DNA of 64,000 nucleotides from Oceanicola granulosus HTCC2516 (GTDB taxonomy: Bacteria > Pseudomonadota > Alphaproteobacteria > Rhodobacterales > Rhodobacteraceae): positions 186,036 to 250,035 of the forward strand of contig NZ_CH724108.1 in assembly GCF_000153305.1 (NCBI RefSeq), read 5' to 3'. A model generated the notes under the pieces. It ran no database searches. It saw only the letters and a program-made list of their open reading frames with translations, and had not been told where the DNA came from. The translations under genes were made by a program, and so were the position numbers. Of this stretch, positions 54,037-62,825 are shown one piece after another. Position 1 is the stretch's first letter. Every line of letters begins with the position of its first letter.

Positions 54037-54831
54037 ATGGCGCGGCCGTCGGCGGATCGGGATTTTCCGTACTGGCTGGTGCTCGTCGTGGCGCTGGGCC
54101 TGTGGTTCTGCTGGCGCATAGCCAGCACCGACATCTACCTGCAGGTGCTCGACGCGCTCGCCAAGGGGGTGCGGATCACGGTAATCGTGACCCTCGCGGG
54201 CTTCGCGCTGGCGAGCCTGATGGGGCTCGGGCTGGCGATGGCGTCGCTGTCGCGCCACCTGGCGCTGCGGCAGGCGGCGCGATTCTACATCGAGATCGTG
54301 CGCGGCGTGCCGATCATCGTGCTGCTGCTCTACGTCGCCTTCGTGCTCGCGCCGGCGCTGGTGGCGGGGTGGAACGAGATCGGCGCGCGGATCGGGCTGG
54401 AGCCGGTGCGGACCCGCGACTTCCCGTTCGTGTGGCGCGCGACGATGGCACTGAGCATCGGCTACTCGGCCTTCATCGCCGAGGTGTTCCGGGCCGGGCT
54501 GCAGAGCGTCGACGAGGGGCAGGTCGAGGCGGCCGAGGCGCTGGGGCTGTCGCCGTGGCGGCGCTTTCGCCACGTGGTCTTCCCGCAGGCCTTCCGGCGC
54601 ATCCTGCCGCCGCTGGGCAACGACTTCGTGGCGATGGTGAAGGATTCCTCGCTGGTCTCGGTGCTGGGCGTGGCCGACGTCACGCAGATGGGCAAGGTCA
54701 CCGCGGCGGGCAACTTCCGCTACTTCGAGACCTACAACATGGTCGCCTTCATCTACCTCGTGATGACGATCTCGCTGTCGCTGCTGCTGCGCCGGCTGGA
54801 GCGGCGGCTGCGGCGGAGCCACCCGGGCTAG
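54037..54831 (+). CDS. Amino-acid ABC transporter permease (HisM/GlnP family)
   Basis: A 264-residue inner-membrane protein with about five transmembrane helices. VLDALAKGVRITVIVTLAGFALAS is the typical first-helix region and VEAAEALGLSPWRRFRHVVFPQAFRRILPPLGNDFVAMVKDSSLVSVLGV the EAA loop and conserved C-terminal part. It is paired with the preceding binding protein. No ATPase gene follows, so it must use one encoded elsewhere. Confidence 0.92.
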   Translation: MARPSADRDFPYWLVLVVALGLWFCWRIASTDIYLQVLDALAKGVRITVIVTLAGFALASLMGLGLAMASLSRHLALRQAARFYIEIVRGVPIIVLLLYVAFVLAPALVAGWNEIGARIGLEPVRTRDFPFVWRATMALSIGYSAFIAEVFRAGLQSVDEGQVEAAEALGLSPWRRFRHVVFPQAFRRILPPLGNDFVAMVKDSSLVSVLGVADVTQMGKVTAAGNFRYFETYNMVAFIYLVMTISLSLLLRRLERRLRRSHPG

Positions 54832-54888
54832 GGGTGGCGGCCGGGCGGCAGGGAGCCTAGGCTCGCCGCCGAAACGGAGGCCGATCAC

Positions 54889-56916
54889 ATGACCAACCCG
54901 CTGCTCGAGACCTGGGACACGCCGTTCGGGGTGCCGCCCTGGGAGCAAATCGACGATTCCGACTTCGCGCCCGCGATCGATGCCGGCATGGAGGCGGCGC
55001 GGGCGGCGGTGGCGGCGATCTCGGCGAGCGACGCGGCGCCGACCTTCGCCAACACGATCGAGGCGCTGGAGCGGTCGGGGCGCGATCTCGACCGGGTGCT
55101 CGGCGCGTTCTTCGCCGCCGCCTCGGCCGACAGCAACGAGGCGCGCGAGGCGCTGATGCGCGAGGTGTCGCCCAAGCTCTCGGCCCACGCGTCGGCGATC
55201 CATTCGGACAAGGCGCTGTTCCGGCGCATCGAGACGCTGTGGCAGGACCGCGAGGAGCTCGGCCTGAGCGACGAGCAGGCGCGGGTGCTGTACCTGGTGC
55301 GGCGCGGCTTCGTGCGCGCCGGGGCCGGGCTTGAGGGGGCGACGGAGGCGCGGCTGACGGAGGTGAAGGCGCGGCTGTCAGTGCTGGGCACGGCGTTCAC
55401 GCAGAACCTGCTCGCCGACGAGCGCGGCTGGTACATGGAGCTCGACGAGGCCGAGCTCGAGGGGCTGCCGCCGTTCCTCGTCGCCGCCGCGCGGGCCGCG
55501 GGGCGCGACAACGGCCATGACGGGCCGGTCATCACCCTGTCGCGCTCGCTGATCGTGCCGTTCCTGCAATTCTCGCCGCTGCGCGCTTTGCGCCGGCGCG
55601 CCTGGGAGGCGTGGAGCGCACGCGGGGCCAACGGCGGCGAGACCGACAACCGGGCGCTGGCCGCCGAGATCCTCGCGCTGCGCGAGGAGCGGGCGGGGCT
55701 GCTCGGCTACGACAGCTTCGCCGACTACAAGCTCGAGACCGAGATGGCCGGCACCCCGGCGGCGGTGCGCGAGCTGCTGATGCGGGTCTGGCAGCCAGCG
55801 CGGGCGGCGGCCCTGGCCGACGAGGTGCGGCTGACGGCGATGCTCCATGCCGACGGCGAGGCGGGGCCGCTCGAGCCGTGGGACTGGCGCTACTACTCGG
55901 AGAAGCGGCGGCGCGAGGAGCACGATCTCGACGAGGCGGAGCTGAAGCCCTACCTGCAGCTCGACCGGATGGTGGAGGCGGCCTTCGGCTGTGCCAACCG
56001 CCTGTTCGGGCTGGAGTTCGCGCCCGCCGAGGTGCCGCACTACCACCCCGATTGCCGCGCCTGGGAGGTGCGGCGGGACGGCGAGCACGTCGGCCTGTTC
56101 ATCGCCGACTACTTCGCGCGCAGCGGCAAGCGCTCGGGCGCCTGGTGCACCACGATGCGCGACCAGTCGCGGCTCGACGGAGAGGTGCGCCCGCTGGTGC
56201 TCAACGTGTGCAACTTCGCCAGGCCCGCCGAGGGCGCGCCGGCGCTGCTGTCCTGGGACGACGCGCGCACGCTGTTTCACGAGTTCGGCCACGCGCTGCA
56301 CCAGCTCCTGTCGGACGTCACCTACGCCACGGTCTCGGGCACCTCGGTGGCGCGCGACTTCGTGGAGCTGCCGAGCCAGCTCTTCGAGCACTGGCTCGAG
56401 GTGCCCGAGGTACTGACGGAGTACGCCACCCACGCCGAGACGGGCGAGGCGATGCCCGGGGAGATGCTCCAGAAGGTGCTCGGCGCGGCGACCTACGACA
56501 TGGGCTTCCAGACGGTCGAGTACCTCGCCTCGGCGCTCGTCGATCTCGCCTTCCACGACGGCGAGGCGCCGGCCGACCCGATGCAGCGGCAGGCGGAGGT
56601 GCTCGAGGAGCTCGGCATGCCCCACGCGATCGGGATGCGCCACGCGACGCCGCACTTCGCCCACGTCTTCGCCGGCGACGGCTATTCCTGCGGCTATTAC
56701 AGCTACATGTGGTCGGAGGTCATGGATGCCGACGCGTTCGAGGCGTTCAAGGAGGCGGGCGGGCCGTTCGACCCGGAGATGGCGAAGGCGCTGGAGACGC
56801 ACGTGCTCTCGGCCGGCGGATCGGCGGAGGCGGCGGAGCTCTACCAGCGCTTCCGCGGCCGGATGCCGGGCGTCGAGGCGTTGCTCAAGGGGCGGGGGCT
56901 GGCGGACGCCGCGTGA
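54889..56916 (+). CDS. dcp: M3-family peptidyl-dipeptidase/oligopeptidase
   Basis: A 675-residue zinc metallopeptidase related to Dcp and oligopeptidase A, which degrade cytoplasmic peptides. The N-terminal part is largely helical; the catalytic motif TLFHEFGHALHQLLS places zinc ligands at His464 and His468 with catalytic Glu465, and the downstream DFVELPSQLFEHWL supplies the third ligand Glu. YSCGYYSYMWSEVMDADAF is the conserved substrate-binding tyrosine region. The ATG at 54889 is preceded by CGGAGG. It is likely monocistronic. Confidence 0.93.
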   Translation: MTNPLLETWDTPFGVPPWEQIDDSDFAPAIDAGMEAARAAVAAISASDAAPTFANTIEALERSGRDLDRVLGAFFAAASADSNEAREALMREVSPKLSAHASAIHSDKALFRRIETLWQDREELGLSDEQARVLYLVRRGFVRAGAGLEGATEARLTEVKARLSVLGTAFTQNLLADERGWYMELDEAELEGLPPFLVAAARAAGRDNGHDGPVITLSRSLIVPFLQFSPLRALRRRAWEAWSARGANGGETDNRALAAEILALREERAGLLGYDSFADYKLETEMAGTPAAVRELLMRVWQPARAAALADEVRLTAMLHADGEAGPLEPWDWRYYSEKRRREEHDLDEAELKPYLQLDRMVEAAFGCANRLFGLEFAPAEVPHYHPDCRAWEVRRDGEHVGLFIADYFARSGKRSGAWCTTMRDQSRLDGEVRPLVLNVCNFARPAEGAPALLSWDDARTLFHEFGHALHQLLSDVTYATVSGTSVARDFVELPSQLFEHWLEVPEVLTEYATHAETGEAMPGEMLQKVLGAATYDMGFQTVEYLASALVDLAFHDGEAPADPMQRQAEVLEELGMPHAIGMRHATPHFAHVFAGDGYSCGYYSYMWSEVMDADAFEAFKEAGGPFDPEMAKALETHVLSAGGSAEAAELYQRFRGRMPGVEALLKGRGLADAA

Positions 56917-57017
56917 ATTGCTACAGCAAGCGACGTCTGCGTGAGGTCTCCGGCTCGTGACTGGACCGTGAGGCGGGGGGCGGCATGTGATGGTCTTGCC
57001 ACCCAGGGAGGATCACC

Positions 57018-57557
57018 ATGCGCACGCTCATCGCCGCCGCCGCTCTCGGCGCGCTCGCCACCACCGCCATCGCCCAGCAAGCGGGCACCGAGGCCGACCA
57101 GGATTACGCCGCCCAGATCTGGGCGCAGATGATCGATAGCGGCTTTGCCGGGGAGGGGGCCGTGATGTCGCATCCCTACCCGGGCACCGATCCGCACGGC
57201 ATGATGCTCGAGACCTACTACACCGAGGCGACCGTCGACGGGCATACCGGCCAGCTCATCATCAAGCGCAACTACGGACCCGAAGGGGTCAGCGCCGACG
57301 AGGTCCTCGCGGCGCCCGAGGAGCATCTCGGCGCGGTCACGATCATGTTCCAGCGCGAGGCGGGCTACGATCCGGACACCAACAACTGGTTCTACGCCAA
57401 GTACCTGCCAGACGGCACGCTCGACCAGAACCCGGCCGGCATGGCGCTGGCCGGTCTCGTCGGCAAGGGCGCCGACGCCGGCTGCATCGCATGCCACTCG
57501 GCGGCCCCCGGCGAAGACTTCCTGTTCCTCACCGACCCGACCACCGGCAGCGAGTGA
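57018..57557 (+). CDS. Cytochrome P460-like c-type haem protein
   Basis: A 179-residue secreted protein with signal peptide MRTLIAAAALGALATTAIA. A single haem c motif CIACH (Cys156-His160) lies near the C-terminus, as in cytochrome P460 and cytochrome c'-beta proteins, which have a beta-sheet fold and can oxidise hydroxylamine or bind NO. The P460-specific cross-linking Lys cannot be assigned by eye (KYLPDG is a candidate region). AGGGAGGATC precedes the ATG. No nitrification genes are nearby, so an NO-binding or detoxifying role is a guess. Confidence 0.75.
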   Translation: MRTLIAAAALGALATTAIAQQAGTEADQDYAAQIWAQMIDSGFAGEGAVMSHPYPGTDPHGMMLETYYTEATVDGHTGQLIIKRNYGPEGVSADEVLAAPEEHLGAVTIMFQREAGYDPDTNNWFYAKYLPDGTLDQNPAGMALAGLVGKGADAGCIACHSAAPGEDFLFLTDPTTGSE

Positions 57558-57564
57558 GGGATCG

Positions 57565-57597
57565 GTCCGGGCCCTTGCCGTCCCCGAGGGCCCGGAC
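57565..57597. terminator. Bidirectional terminator-like hairpin
   Basis: Perfect 11-bp arms GTCCGGGCCCT (57565-57575) and AGGGCCCGGAC (57587-57597) with an 11-nt loop between two convergent genes. No T run follows on either strand, so termination may be factor-assisted. Confidence 0.65.
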
Positions 57598-57600
57598 GCG

Positions 57601-57852
57601 TCAGCCGGCGGCGTGTTCGCGCCGGATGCGGTCGGCTTCCTCGTCGATGCGGTGCAACTCGTCGGCCAGCGCGGCCTCGACGCCGTAGCCGGAGTCGGGC
57701 GAGGTGCCGGGGTCTTCCTCGTGGGCTTCGAGGTGGTCGCGCTCGGAGAGGAAGCGGTCGAGCCGCTCGGAGCCGATTTCGGCGACGATGCGGGCGAGCA
57801 GCTTGCGCTGGGCGAGCAGGCGGCCCTCGAGGGTTTCGACGGTTACGGTCAT
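57601..57852 (-). CDS. Small acidic helical protein of unknown function
   Basis: An 83-residue protein (ATG 57852) without signal peptide or membrane segment: MTVTVETLEGRLLAQRKLLARI begins a predicted long helix or coiled coil, followed by acidic, charged sequence with HRIDEEADRIRREHAAG at the end. It lies 56 nt downstream of the CDF transporter gene on the same strand and may share its transcript. No family is recognised. Confidence 0.65.
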   Translation of the reverse strand: MTVTVETLEGRLLAQRKLLARIVAEIGSERLDRFLSERDHLEAHEEDPGTSPDSGYGVEAALADELHRIDEEADRIRREHAAG

Positions 57853-57908
57853 CGGCGCGGTCTCCTCACTGCACTGGTGCGGCAAAGCTAACACGCCGGG
57901 GCGCCAGG

Positions 57909-58811
57909 TCACGCGTCGTCGCGCTCGGGGATGTCGCCGGCGGGGTCCTTGTGGATCAGCACGTCGGCGCGGGGGTAGGCCTTGAGAATCCTGCGGCGCA
58001 GCGCCGCGCCGATGGCGTGGGCCTCGTCGAGGGTCTGGGCGCCGTCGAGCTCGATGTGGAGGTTGACGAACAGCCGGCTGCCGGCGACGCGGGTCTTGAG
58101 GTCGTGGTGGCCGAGCACGCCGGGGTGGCTTGCGGCGATGGCGGTGATGCCGGCGACGGTGGCGTCGTCGGCGGCACGGTCCATCAGCGCGTCCCACGCG
58201 CCGCGCCAGATGCCGAGCGCGCCGACCGCGAGCAGCCCGGCGGCTGCGAGGGCGACGACGCTGTCGATCCGGGTCAGGCCGAAGGCGGCGGAGGCGGCGA
58301 GGGCGAAGATCGCGCCGAGATTGGGCAGCAGGTCGGCGAGGTAGTGCAGCCGGTCGGCGGCGACGACGCGGTTGCCCGTCCGCGCCGCGACCCGGCCCTG
58401 CCAGAGCACGAGCCCCGCCGTCAGCGCGACCGACAGCACCATCACCGCGATGCCACGGCCCTCGGCGGCCAGCTCGGGCGGCGTCGGCGCCAGCAGCCGC
58501 ATCACGGCGGCGACGGCGATGACGGCGGCCGACAGCAGGATCACCACTGCCTGCGCCAGCGCGGTGAGGTCCTCGACGGAGGAATGGCCGAAGGCGTGGT
58601 CGTCGTCGGGCGGACGCGCGGCGTAGGCGATGGCGGCCAGCCCGCCGAGCGACATCAGCAGGTCGAGCGCGCTGTCGGCGAGCGTCGCCGCGACGGAGAG
58701 CGAGGAGGTCGCGCCGAGCGCCCACAGCTTGGCGACGACGAGCACGAGCGCCACCGACGACGACAGAACGCCGGCGGAGAGGTTGAGCCTGGTGTCGTGA
58801 CGCGGGTCCAT
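57909..58811 (-). CDS. Cation diffusion facilitator (FieF-like) metal efflux protein
   Basis: A 300-residue CDF transporter with six predicted membrane helices. The intramembrane metal site is conserved as Asp46/Asp50 in TLADSALDLL and His156/Asp160 in RLHYLADLLPN, matching FieF (DD-HD type), which exports Zn, Fe or Cd against protons. The C-terminal cytoplasmic domain (about 215-290) contains GHHDLKTRVAGSRLFVNLHIELD. Start ATG 58811. Confidence 0.92.
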   Translation of the reverse strand: MDPRHDTRLNLSAGVLSSSVALVLVVAKLWALGATSSLSVAATLADSALDLLMSLGGLAAIAYAARPPDDDHAFGHSSVEDLTALAQAVVILLSAAVIAVAAVMRLLAPTPPELAAEGRGIAVMVLSVALTAGLVLWQGRVAARTGNRVVAADRLHYLADLLPNLGAIFALAASAAFGLTRIDSVVALAAAGLLAVGALGIWRGAWDALMDRAADDATVAGITAIAASHPGVLGHHDLKTRVAGSRLFVNLHIELDGAQTLDEAHAIGAALRRRILKAYPRADVLIHKDPAGDIPERDDA

Positions 58812-58839
58812 GTCCGCCCTCTAGCGCGGGCGGGGCGGG

Positions 58840-59331
58840 TCAGTCGAGCACTTCGCCCGGCTCCACGCCCCAGTACGCGCCCTTCGGCGCCCAGCCGCGG
58901 TAGCCGCCCGCGGAGAGGCGGCACCAGTCGGGCAGGCACTCGTCGATGCGCGCAACCACACCGCGCTCGAAACGGGCGACCTCGGGCGCGGCGGCGTCGG
59001 GGCGGCCGAGCAGGCTGAGCTCGTCGGCCTCGACGATGACCGTGCGCACCCCCGACAGCAGCGAGTAATGGACCCAGCCGCCGACGCCGTCGCGGTCGAT
59101 CACGCGGCGCCAGTGGCCGTACTCCGCCGTCACCCGCAGCGGCATGTTGCGCCGCGTCAGCACCCAGTCGATGCGGTGCGACAGCGAGGGCCCGCGCCGC
59201 AGGTTGCCCTCGGACGTCTTCAGCGAGACGTAGCGCGGCAGCGGAAGGTTCGTGACCGCGCCCACCTCCTGCGCCCCGGCGGCGGCGGCGGACAGGAACA
59301 GGGCGCTGACGAGGATTGCCAGTCGGATCAT
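58840..59331 (-). CDS. Secreted SH3-domain (YgiM/DUF1058-like) protein
   Basis: A 163-residue exported protein with signal peptide ending SAAAAGAQ. Two SH3b-like repeats follow: RYVSLKTSEGNLRRGPSLSHRIDWVLTRRNMPLRVTAEYGHWRRVID, then a second unit ending in CRLSAGGYRGWAPKGAYWGV. Such proteins are thought to bind cell-wall peptides. It is 28 nt upstream of the CDF gene on the same strand. Confidence 0.88.
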   Translation of the reverse strand: MIRLAILVSALFLSAAAAGAQEVGAVTNLPLPRYVSLKTSEGNLRRGPSLSHRIDWVLTRRNMPLRVTAEYGHWRRVIDRDGVGGWVHYSLLSGVRTVIVEADELSLLGRPDAAAPEVARFERGVVARIDECLPDWCRLSAGGYRGWAPKGAYWGVEPGEVLD

Positions 59332-59597
59332 GTGGGGTGGTCCTGGAAGACTGCTCTGGTTGCCGTTGACCGGGCGCTTCTTTGACCGTCGCCCGTGGCT
59401 TCAGCAGTGCCAGATCCGCGCTGCCGGCGGAAGCGGGAAGCGACGCGGCGCCGCGCCGGGTGTGCCCCGGGCGCGACGGTCGGCGGCGCGGGCCGCCCGT
59501 GCCGTTCCCCGCCGTCGGGGCGGCGCGCGGCGGAACTGCGCGGGCCGGGTGCGTGTTCTCTGGACGAGGCCGGCAGACGACGGAAGGGAGAGCCGCC
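59332..59597. other. 266-bp non-coding region upstream of the csbD locus, with a possible stress-sigma promoter
   Basis: No gene is evident between the divergent SH3 gene and the small ORF at 59598. GGAAC (59532-59536) followed after 17 nt by TGTT (59554-59557) resembles the GGAAC-N17-CGTT promoters of the alphaproteobacterial general stress sigma factor EcfG, which would suit the downstream csbD and stress-protein genes. The match is imperfect. Confidence 0.3.
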
Positions 59598-59732
59598 ATG
59601 ACAGACCCGGCGCGCGTTCCCTTCGCCGTCTCACGCGTCCCCGCGCTCCCCGGCTCCGGCCCGGGCGCGGCGGCCACGGCCCGGATCGCCCGGCGAGGCG
59701 GTCCGACTGTAAACCTGTTACCGGAAGGATGA
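59598..59732 (+). CDS. Possible 44-residue small ORF leading into csbD
   Basis: The ATG at 59598 has a strong AAGGGAGAG about 6 nt upstream and the frame runs to a TGA at 59730-59732, four nt before the csbD start. The peptide (MTDPARVPFAVSRVPALPG...) is Ala/Pro/Arg-rich with no known domain. Its last codons contain the csbD ribosome site, so it could be a translated leader coupled to csbD. Coding status is uncertain in this GC-rich sequence. Confidence 0.3.
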   Translation: MTDPARVPFAVSRVPALPGSGPGAAATARIARRGGPTVNLLPEG

Positions 59733-59736
59733 CGAC

Positions 59737-59934
59737 ATGGACTGGGACCAGATCAAAGGCAACTGGAAACAGATGAAGGGTGACATGCAGCGCCAGTGGG
59801 GCGAGCTCACCGACGACGATTACGACAAAGCCGCGGGCGACCGCGAGAAGTTCGAGGGCGCGATCCAGGAGCGCTACGGCCGCAGCAAGGACGAGGCCCG
59901 CCGCGACGTCGACGACTGGCTGGCCAAGCGCTGA
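59737..59934 (+). CDS. csbD: CsbD-family stress-response protein
   Basis: A 65-residue hydrophilic helical protein: MDWDQIKGNWKQMKGDMQRQ, then WGELTDDDYDKAAGDREKFE and GAIQERYGRSKDEAR, the standard CsbD pattern. CsbD proteins accumulate under general stress; molecular function is unknown. GGAAGG lies 8 nt before the ATG. Its stop overlaps the next gene as TGATG, tying it to another stress-type protein. Confidence 0.93.
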   Translation: MDWDQIKGNWKQMKGDMQRQWGELTDDDYDKAAGDREKFEGAIQERYGRSKDEARRDVDDWLAKR

Positions 59935-60434
59935 TGTCGGACACCAGCCGTCTGAAAGAAGACGCCAAGGGCCAGCTCTTCGACGAGCTGGCCCGGGTCC
60001 ATGCCGGGATGCTCGCCATCGACGGTGCCGGGCAGCATTTCCAGCCCATGACGCCCTACTGCGACCGCGACACCGGCGTGATCTGGTTCATCTCCTCCCG
60101 CGAGACCGACCTGGTGCGCACGCTGAGCGGCGCGATGAGCGCGCACTTCAACTTCATCGGCAAGGACGATGATTACTGGGCCTGCATGTCGGGGCGTCTG
60201 GAGCAGGTGGAGGACGAAGCGAAGATCGACGAGATCTGGAACGCCGTCGCCGCCGCCTGGTTCGAGGAGGGGCGGGAGGACCACGATGTCTGCCTGCTGC
60301 GCTTCTCGCTCGACGAGGCCGCGATCTGGGCGTCGTCGACCAACCCGATCACCTTCGGCTTCCAGATCGCCAAGGCGAACATGTCGCACGACACCGCCAA
60401 CCTGGGCGACCACCGGATCGTCAGCTGGACCTGA
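59934..60434 (+). CDS. Pyridoxamine-5'-phosphate-oxidase-fold general stress protein
   Basis: A 166-residue split-barrel flavin-binding-fold protein (general stress protein 26-like). Key segments are HFQPMTPYCDRDTGVIWFISSRETDLVRTL, AHFNFIGKDDDYWACMSGRLEQVEDEAKIDEIWNAVAAAWFEEG and LLRFSLDEAAIWASS. It is translationally coupled to csbD, supporting a joint stress role. A perfect 11-bp hairpin follows. Confidence 0.88.
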   Translation: MSDTSRLKEDAKGQLFDELARVHAGMLAIDGAGQHFQPMTPYCDRDTGVIWFISSRETDLVRTLSGAMSAHFNFIGKDDDYWACMSGRLEQVEDEAKIDEIWNAVAAAWFEEGREDHDVCLLRFSLDEAAIWASSTNPITFGFQIAKANMSHDTANLGDHRIVSWT

Positions 60435-60444
60435 CACCGACACC

Positions 60445-60472
60445 AGAGGGGAGCGGCCTCACGCTCCCCTCT
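60445..60472. terminator. Terminator-like hairpin between convergent genes
   Basis: Arms AGAGGGGAGCG (60445-60455) and CGCTCCCCTCT (60462-60472) pair perfectly around a 6-nt loop containing the DUF4260 stop codon. Only two extra T residues follow on the plus strand; it likely ends transcription of the csbD operon and perhaps of both strands. Confidence 0.65.
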
Positions 60473-60839
60473 TCCGCGCCTTCCGCCGCCCGATGGGGCC
60501 GAGGTGCGTGATCTCGAACCCCTCGACCGATTTCAGCCCGTAGCCCAGCATCCTGTCGAACCCGGCATGGGCCAGCCACAGCGCGCCGAGCGTGGCGACG
60601 AGGGGCGCGAAGAGCAGGGTGCCGAGGGCGAAGAGCAGCGCGCCGAAGGCGTAGAGGTGGACGATGTTGTAGGCGATCGCGCCGATGCGCGCGCCGAGCG
60701 CGTAGCCGGCGAAGCTGAGGTCGGGCGCGAAGAAGATCAGCACCGCCGCCCACCACGGCAGGAGGGGCGGCATCTGCCAGTAGAGCAGCAGCGCCGCCAG
60801 GAACACGAGCGCGCCCTCGGCGCGTTGCCAGCCGATCAT
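60459..60839 (-). CDS. DUF4260-family membrane protein
   Basis: A 126-residue protein with about four hydrophobic segments; PWWAAVLIFFAPDLSFAGYALGARIGAIAYNIVHLY and LAHAGFDRMLGYGLKSVEGFEITHLG are characteristic of the DUF4260 family of small integral membrane proteins. Function unknown. The start ATG at 60839 lies immediately after the stop of the small lipoprotein gene. Confidence 0.87.
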   Translation of the reverse strand: MIGWQRAEGALVFLAALLLYWQMPPLLPWWAAVLIFFAPDLSFAGYALGARIGAIAYNIVHLYAFGALLFALGTLLFAPLVATLGALWLAHAGFDRMLGYGLKSVEGFEITHLGPIGRRKARKRGA

Positions 60840-60840
60840 G

Positions 60841-60981
60841 TCAGCGGACCGGGCCGCCCCGGAAGTCGGGGACCGACACCGGCGAGAAGGCGTTGCGGGA
60901 GGAGAAGATCTCTCCGGGCGCGGGGGCGCAGGCGGACAGCGTCAGCGCGATGCCGAGTGCCGCGGTCAGGGTGCGGGTCAT
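60841..60981 (-). CDS. Tiny lipoprotein (46 residues)
   Basis: A short ORF from ATG 60981 with AGGACG about 7 nt upstream to a TGA at 60841-60843. The N-terminus MTRTLTAALGIALTLSAC is a complete lipoprotein signal with lipobox LSAC (Cys18); only about 28 mature residues follow (APAPGEIFSSRNAFSPVSV..., ending RGGPVR). It abuts the DUF4260 gene by one nucleotide and is probably co-transcribed with it. No function known; the signal is too good to be chance. Confidence 0.7.
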   Translation of the reverse strand: MTRTLTAALGIALTLSACAPAPGEIFSSRNAFSPVSVPDFRGGPVR

Positions 60982-61062
60982 GTCTGCTCGTCCTCGAATG
61001 CCCCGATTTGCCGGGGTCTGGTAAGGCGAGCCTAGCAGAAACGGGCCGCGCGCGATAGCCGC

Positions 61063-61875
61063 TCAGCGGTAGACGTTGTCCTCGCCGGGGAAGGCGCGCG
61101 ACTTCACCTCCTCGGCATAGTCCGAGACCGCGCGCTCGATCATCTCGCCGAGCTCGCCATAGACCTTCACGAACTTCGGCGGCGTCGACGGGTTCAGGCC
61201 CAGCATGTCCTCGAGCACGAGGATCTGGCCGTCGCATTCGGCCGAGGCGCCGATGCCGATGGTGGGGATCGCCACCTCGCGGGTGATGCGCGCGGCGAGC
61301 GGCTCGACCATGCCCTCGAGCACCAGCGCGAAGGCGCCGGCCTCGGCGACGGCGCGGGCGTCCTCGCTGTGCATGTCCCAGGTCTCCTCGTCGCGCCCCT
61401 GGGTCTTGAACCCGCCCATCACGTGCGACGATTGCGGCGTCAGGCCGATATGGGCCATCACCGGGATGCCGCGCTCGGTGAGGAAGCGGATCGTCTCCGC
61501 CATGCGCCGGCCGCCCTCGAGCTTGACCGCACCGCAGCCGGTCTCCTTCATGATCTGCGCGGCGTTGCGGAAGGCGACGTTGGGGCTTTCCTCGTAGGTG
61601 CCGAAGGGCATGTCAACGACGACCAGCGCCCGCCTGGTGCCGCGCACCACGGCGCGGCCGTGCATGATCATCAAGTCGAGCGGCACGCCCACCGTCGTCT
61701 CCATCCCGTGCATCACCATGCCGAGGCTGTCGCCGACGAGGATGAAGTCCGCGTGCCGGTCGACGATGGCGGCGGTGTGGGCGTGGTAGGAGGTGAGCGA
61801 CACGATCGGCTCGCCGCCCTTGCGGCGGGCGAGCTGCGGAACGGTCATGCGGCGGACGGGGGCCTGTGCGCTCAT
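61063..61875 (-). CDS. panB: 3-methyl-2-oxobutanoate hydroxymethyltransferase
   Basis: PanB makes ketopantoate from 2-oxoisovalerate and methylene-tetrahydrofolate in pantothenate synthesis. The 270-residue TIM-barrel protein has the Mg/substrate residues in [32 protein letters not shown], and the catalytic Glu region [14 protein letters not shown], ending in [25 protein letters not shown]. Its ATG overlaps the panC stop as ATGA. Confidence 0.96.
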   Translation of the reverse strand: MSAQAPVRRMTVPQLARRKGGEPIVSLTSYHAHTAAIVDRHADFILVGDSLGMVMHGMETTVGVPLDLMIMHGRAVVRGTRRALVVVDMPFGTYEESPNVAFRNAAQIMKETGCGAVKLEGGRRMAETIRFLTERGIPVMAHIGLTPQSSHVMGGFKTQGRDEETWDMHSEDARAVAEAGAFALVLEGMVEPLAARITREVAIPTIGIGASAECDGQILVLEDMLGLNPSTPPKFVKVYGELGEMIERAVSDYAEEVKSRAFPGEDNVYR

Positions 61876-62729
61876 GGGGCGAGCTCCATCTGGTCGATGA
61901 GAAGGACGGGATCGGCGGCGGGGCCGAAGCGGGCGGAGATCATCACCCCCACGGGGTGCGTCAGCGGGCCGGTGGCGGGCAGGAAGCTGTTGGGGTCGAC
62001 GATGTCGAGCTGCTCGAGCCGCGCGCGCGGCTCGGCGGCGACCACGTCGCGCATGGCGGCGGCGATGTCGGCGACGGCGACGCCGGGCCGGGCCAGCGCC
62101 GCGCCGGCGTCGAGCGCGCGCTTCAGCACCGGCGCGGCGGCGCGGTCTTCGGGCGCGAGGCGGGCGTTGCGCGACGACAGGGCGAGGCCGTCGGGCGCGC
62201 GCACGGTGGCGACGCCGCGGATCGCGAGGGGGAAGTGCAGGTCGCGGGTCATGCGGCGGATGACCGCGAGCTGCTGGTAGTCCTTCTCGCCGAAATAGGC
62301 GGCGTCGGGCAGCACGATGTTGAACAGCCGCGCCACCACCGTCGTCACGCCGCGGAAGTGGCCGGGCCGCACCGCGCCGTGGCCGATGCTGGCGAGGCGG
62401 GGGGTCTCGACGATGGTCTCGTCGTGCTCGGGGTAGATCTCGCCCGGCTCGGGGATCAGCACCGCGTCGACCCCGGCCGCCTCGAGCATCTCGATGTCGG
62501 CGGCCTCGGTGCGCGGGTAGGCGGCGAGATCGGCCGCTTCGCCGAACTGGGTCGGGTTGACGAAGATCGTCGCGACGACCCTGTCGTGCCCGCCCTTCGC
62601 CTCGGCCATCAGCGCCATGTGGCCCTCGTGCAGCGCGCCCATCGTCGTCACCAGCCCCACGCTCTCGCCGGCGGCCCGGAAGGCGGCGACGGCGGCGCGG
62701 ATGTCGGCAATGGTTCGGCAGATCTGCAA
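61872..62729 (-). CDS. panC: Pantothenate synthetase
   Basis: PanC condenses pantoate with beta-alanine using ATP. The 285-residue protein shows [18 protein letters not shown] (HIGH-like nucleotide motif), [53 protein letters not shown] and [12 protein letters not shown] (KMSKS-like region). The start is taken as TTG 62729, placing GAGG 6 nt upstream and giving [14 protein letters not shown]; a longer frame to 62783 exists but adds non-homologous residues. Together with panB and coaBC it supplies CoA. Confidence 0.95.
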   Translation of the reverse strand: MQICRTIADIRAAVAAFRAAGESVGLVTTMGALHEGHMALMAEAKGGHDRVVATIFVNPTQFGEAADLAAYPRTEAADIEMLEAAGVDAVLIPEPGEIYPEHDETIVETPRLASIGHGAVRPGHFRGVTTVVARLFNIVLPDAAYFGEKDYQQLAVIRRMTRDLHFPLAIRGVATVRAPDGLALSSRNARLAPEDRAAAPVLKRALDAGAALARPGVAVADIAAAMRDVVAAEPRARLEQLDIVDPNSFLPATGPLTHPVGVMISARFGPAADPVLLIDQMELAP

Positions 62730-62825
62730 GGGGCACCTCGGCGACGTCGCGCCATTCCTAGCCCCGCCGCGCCGGGGGGGCAACTGACCGCGCGGAGGCG
62801 CGTGCCGCGCCGCTTCATCCTCCCT

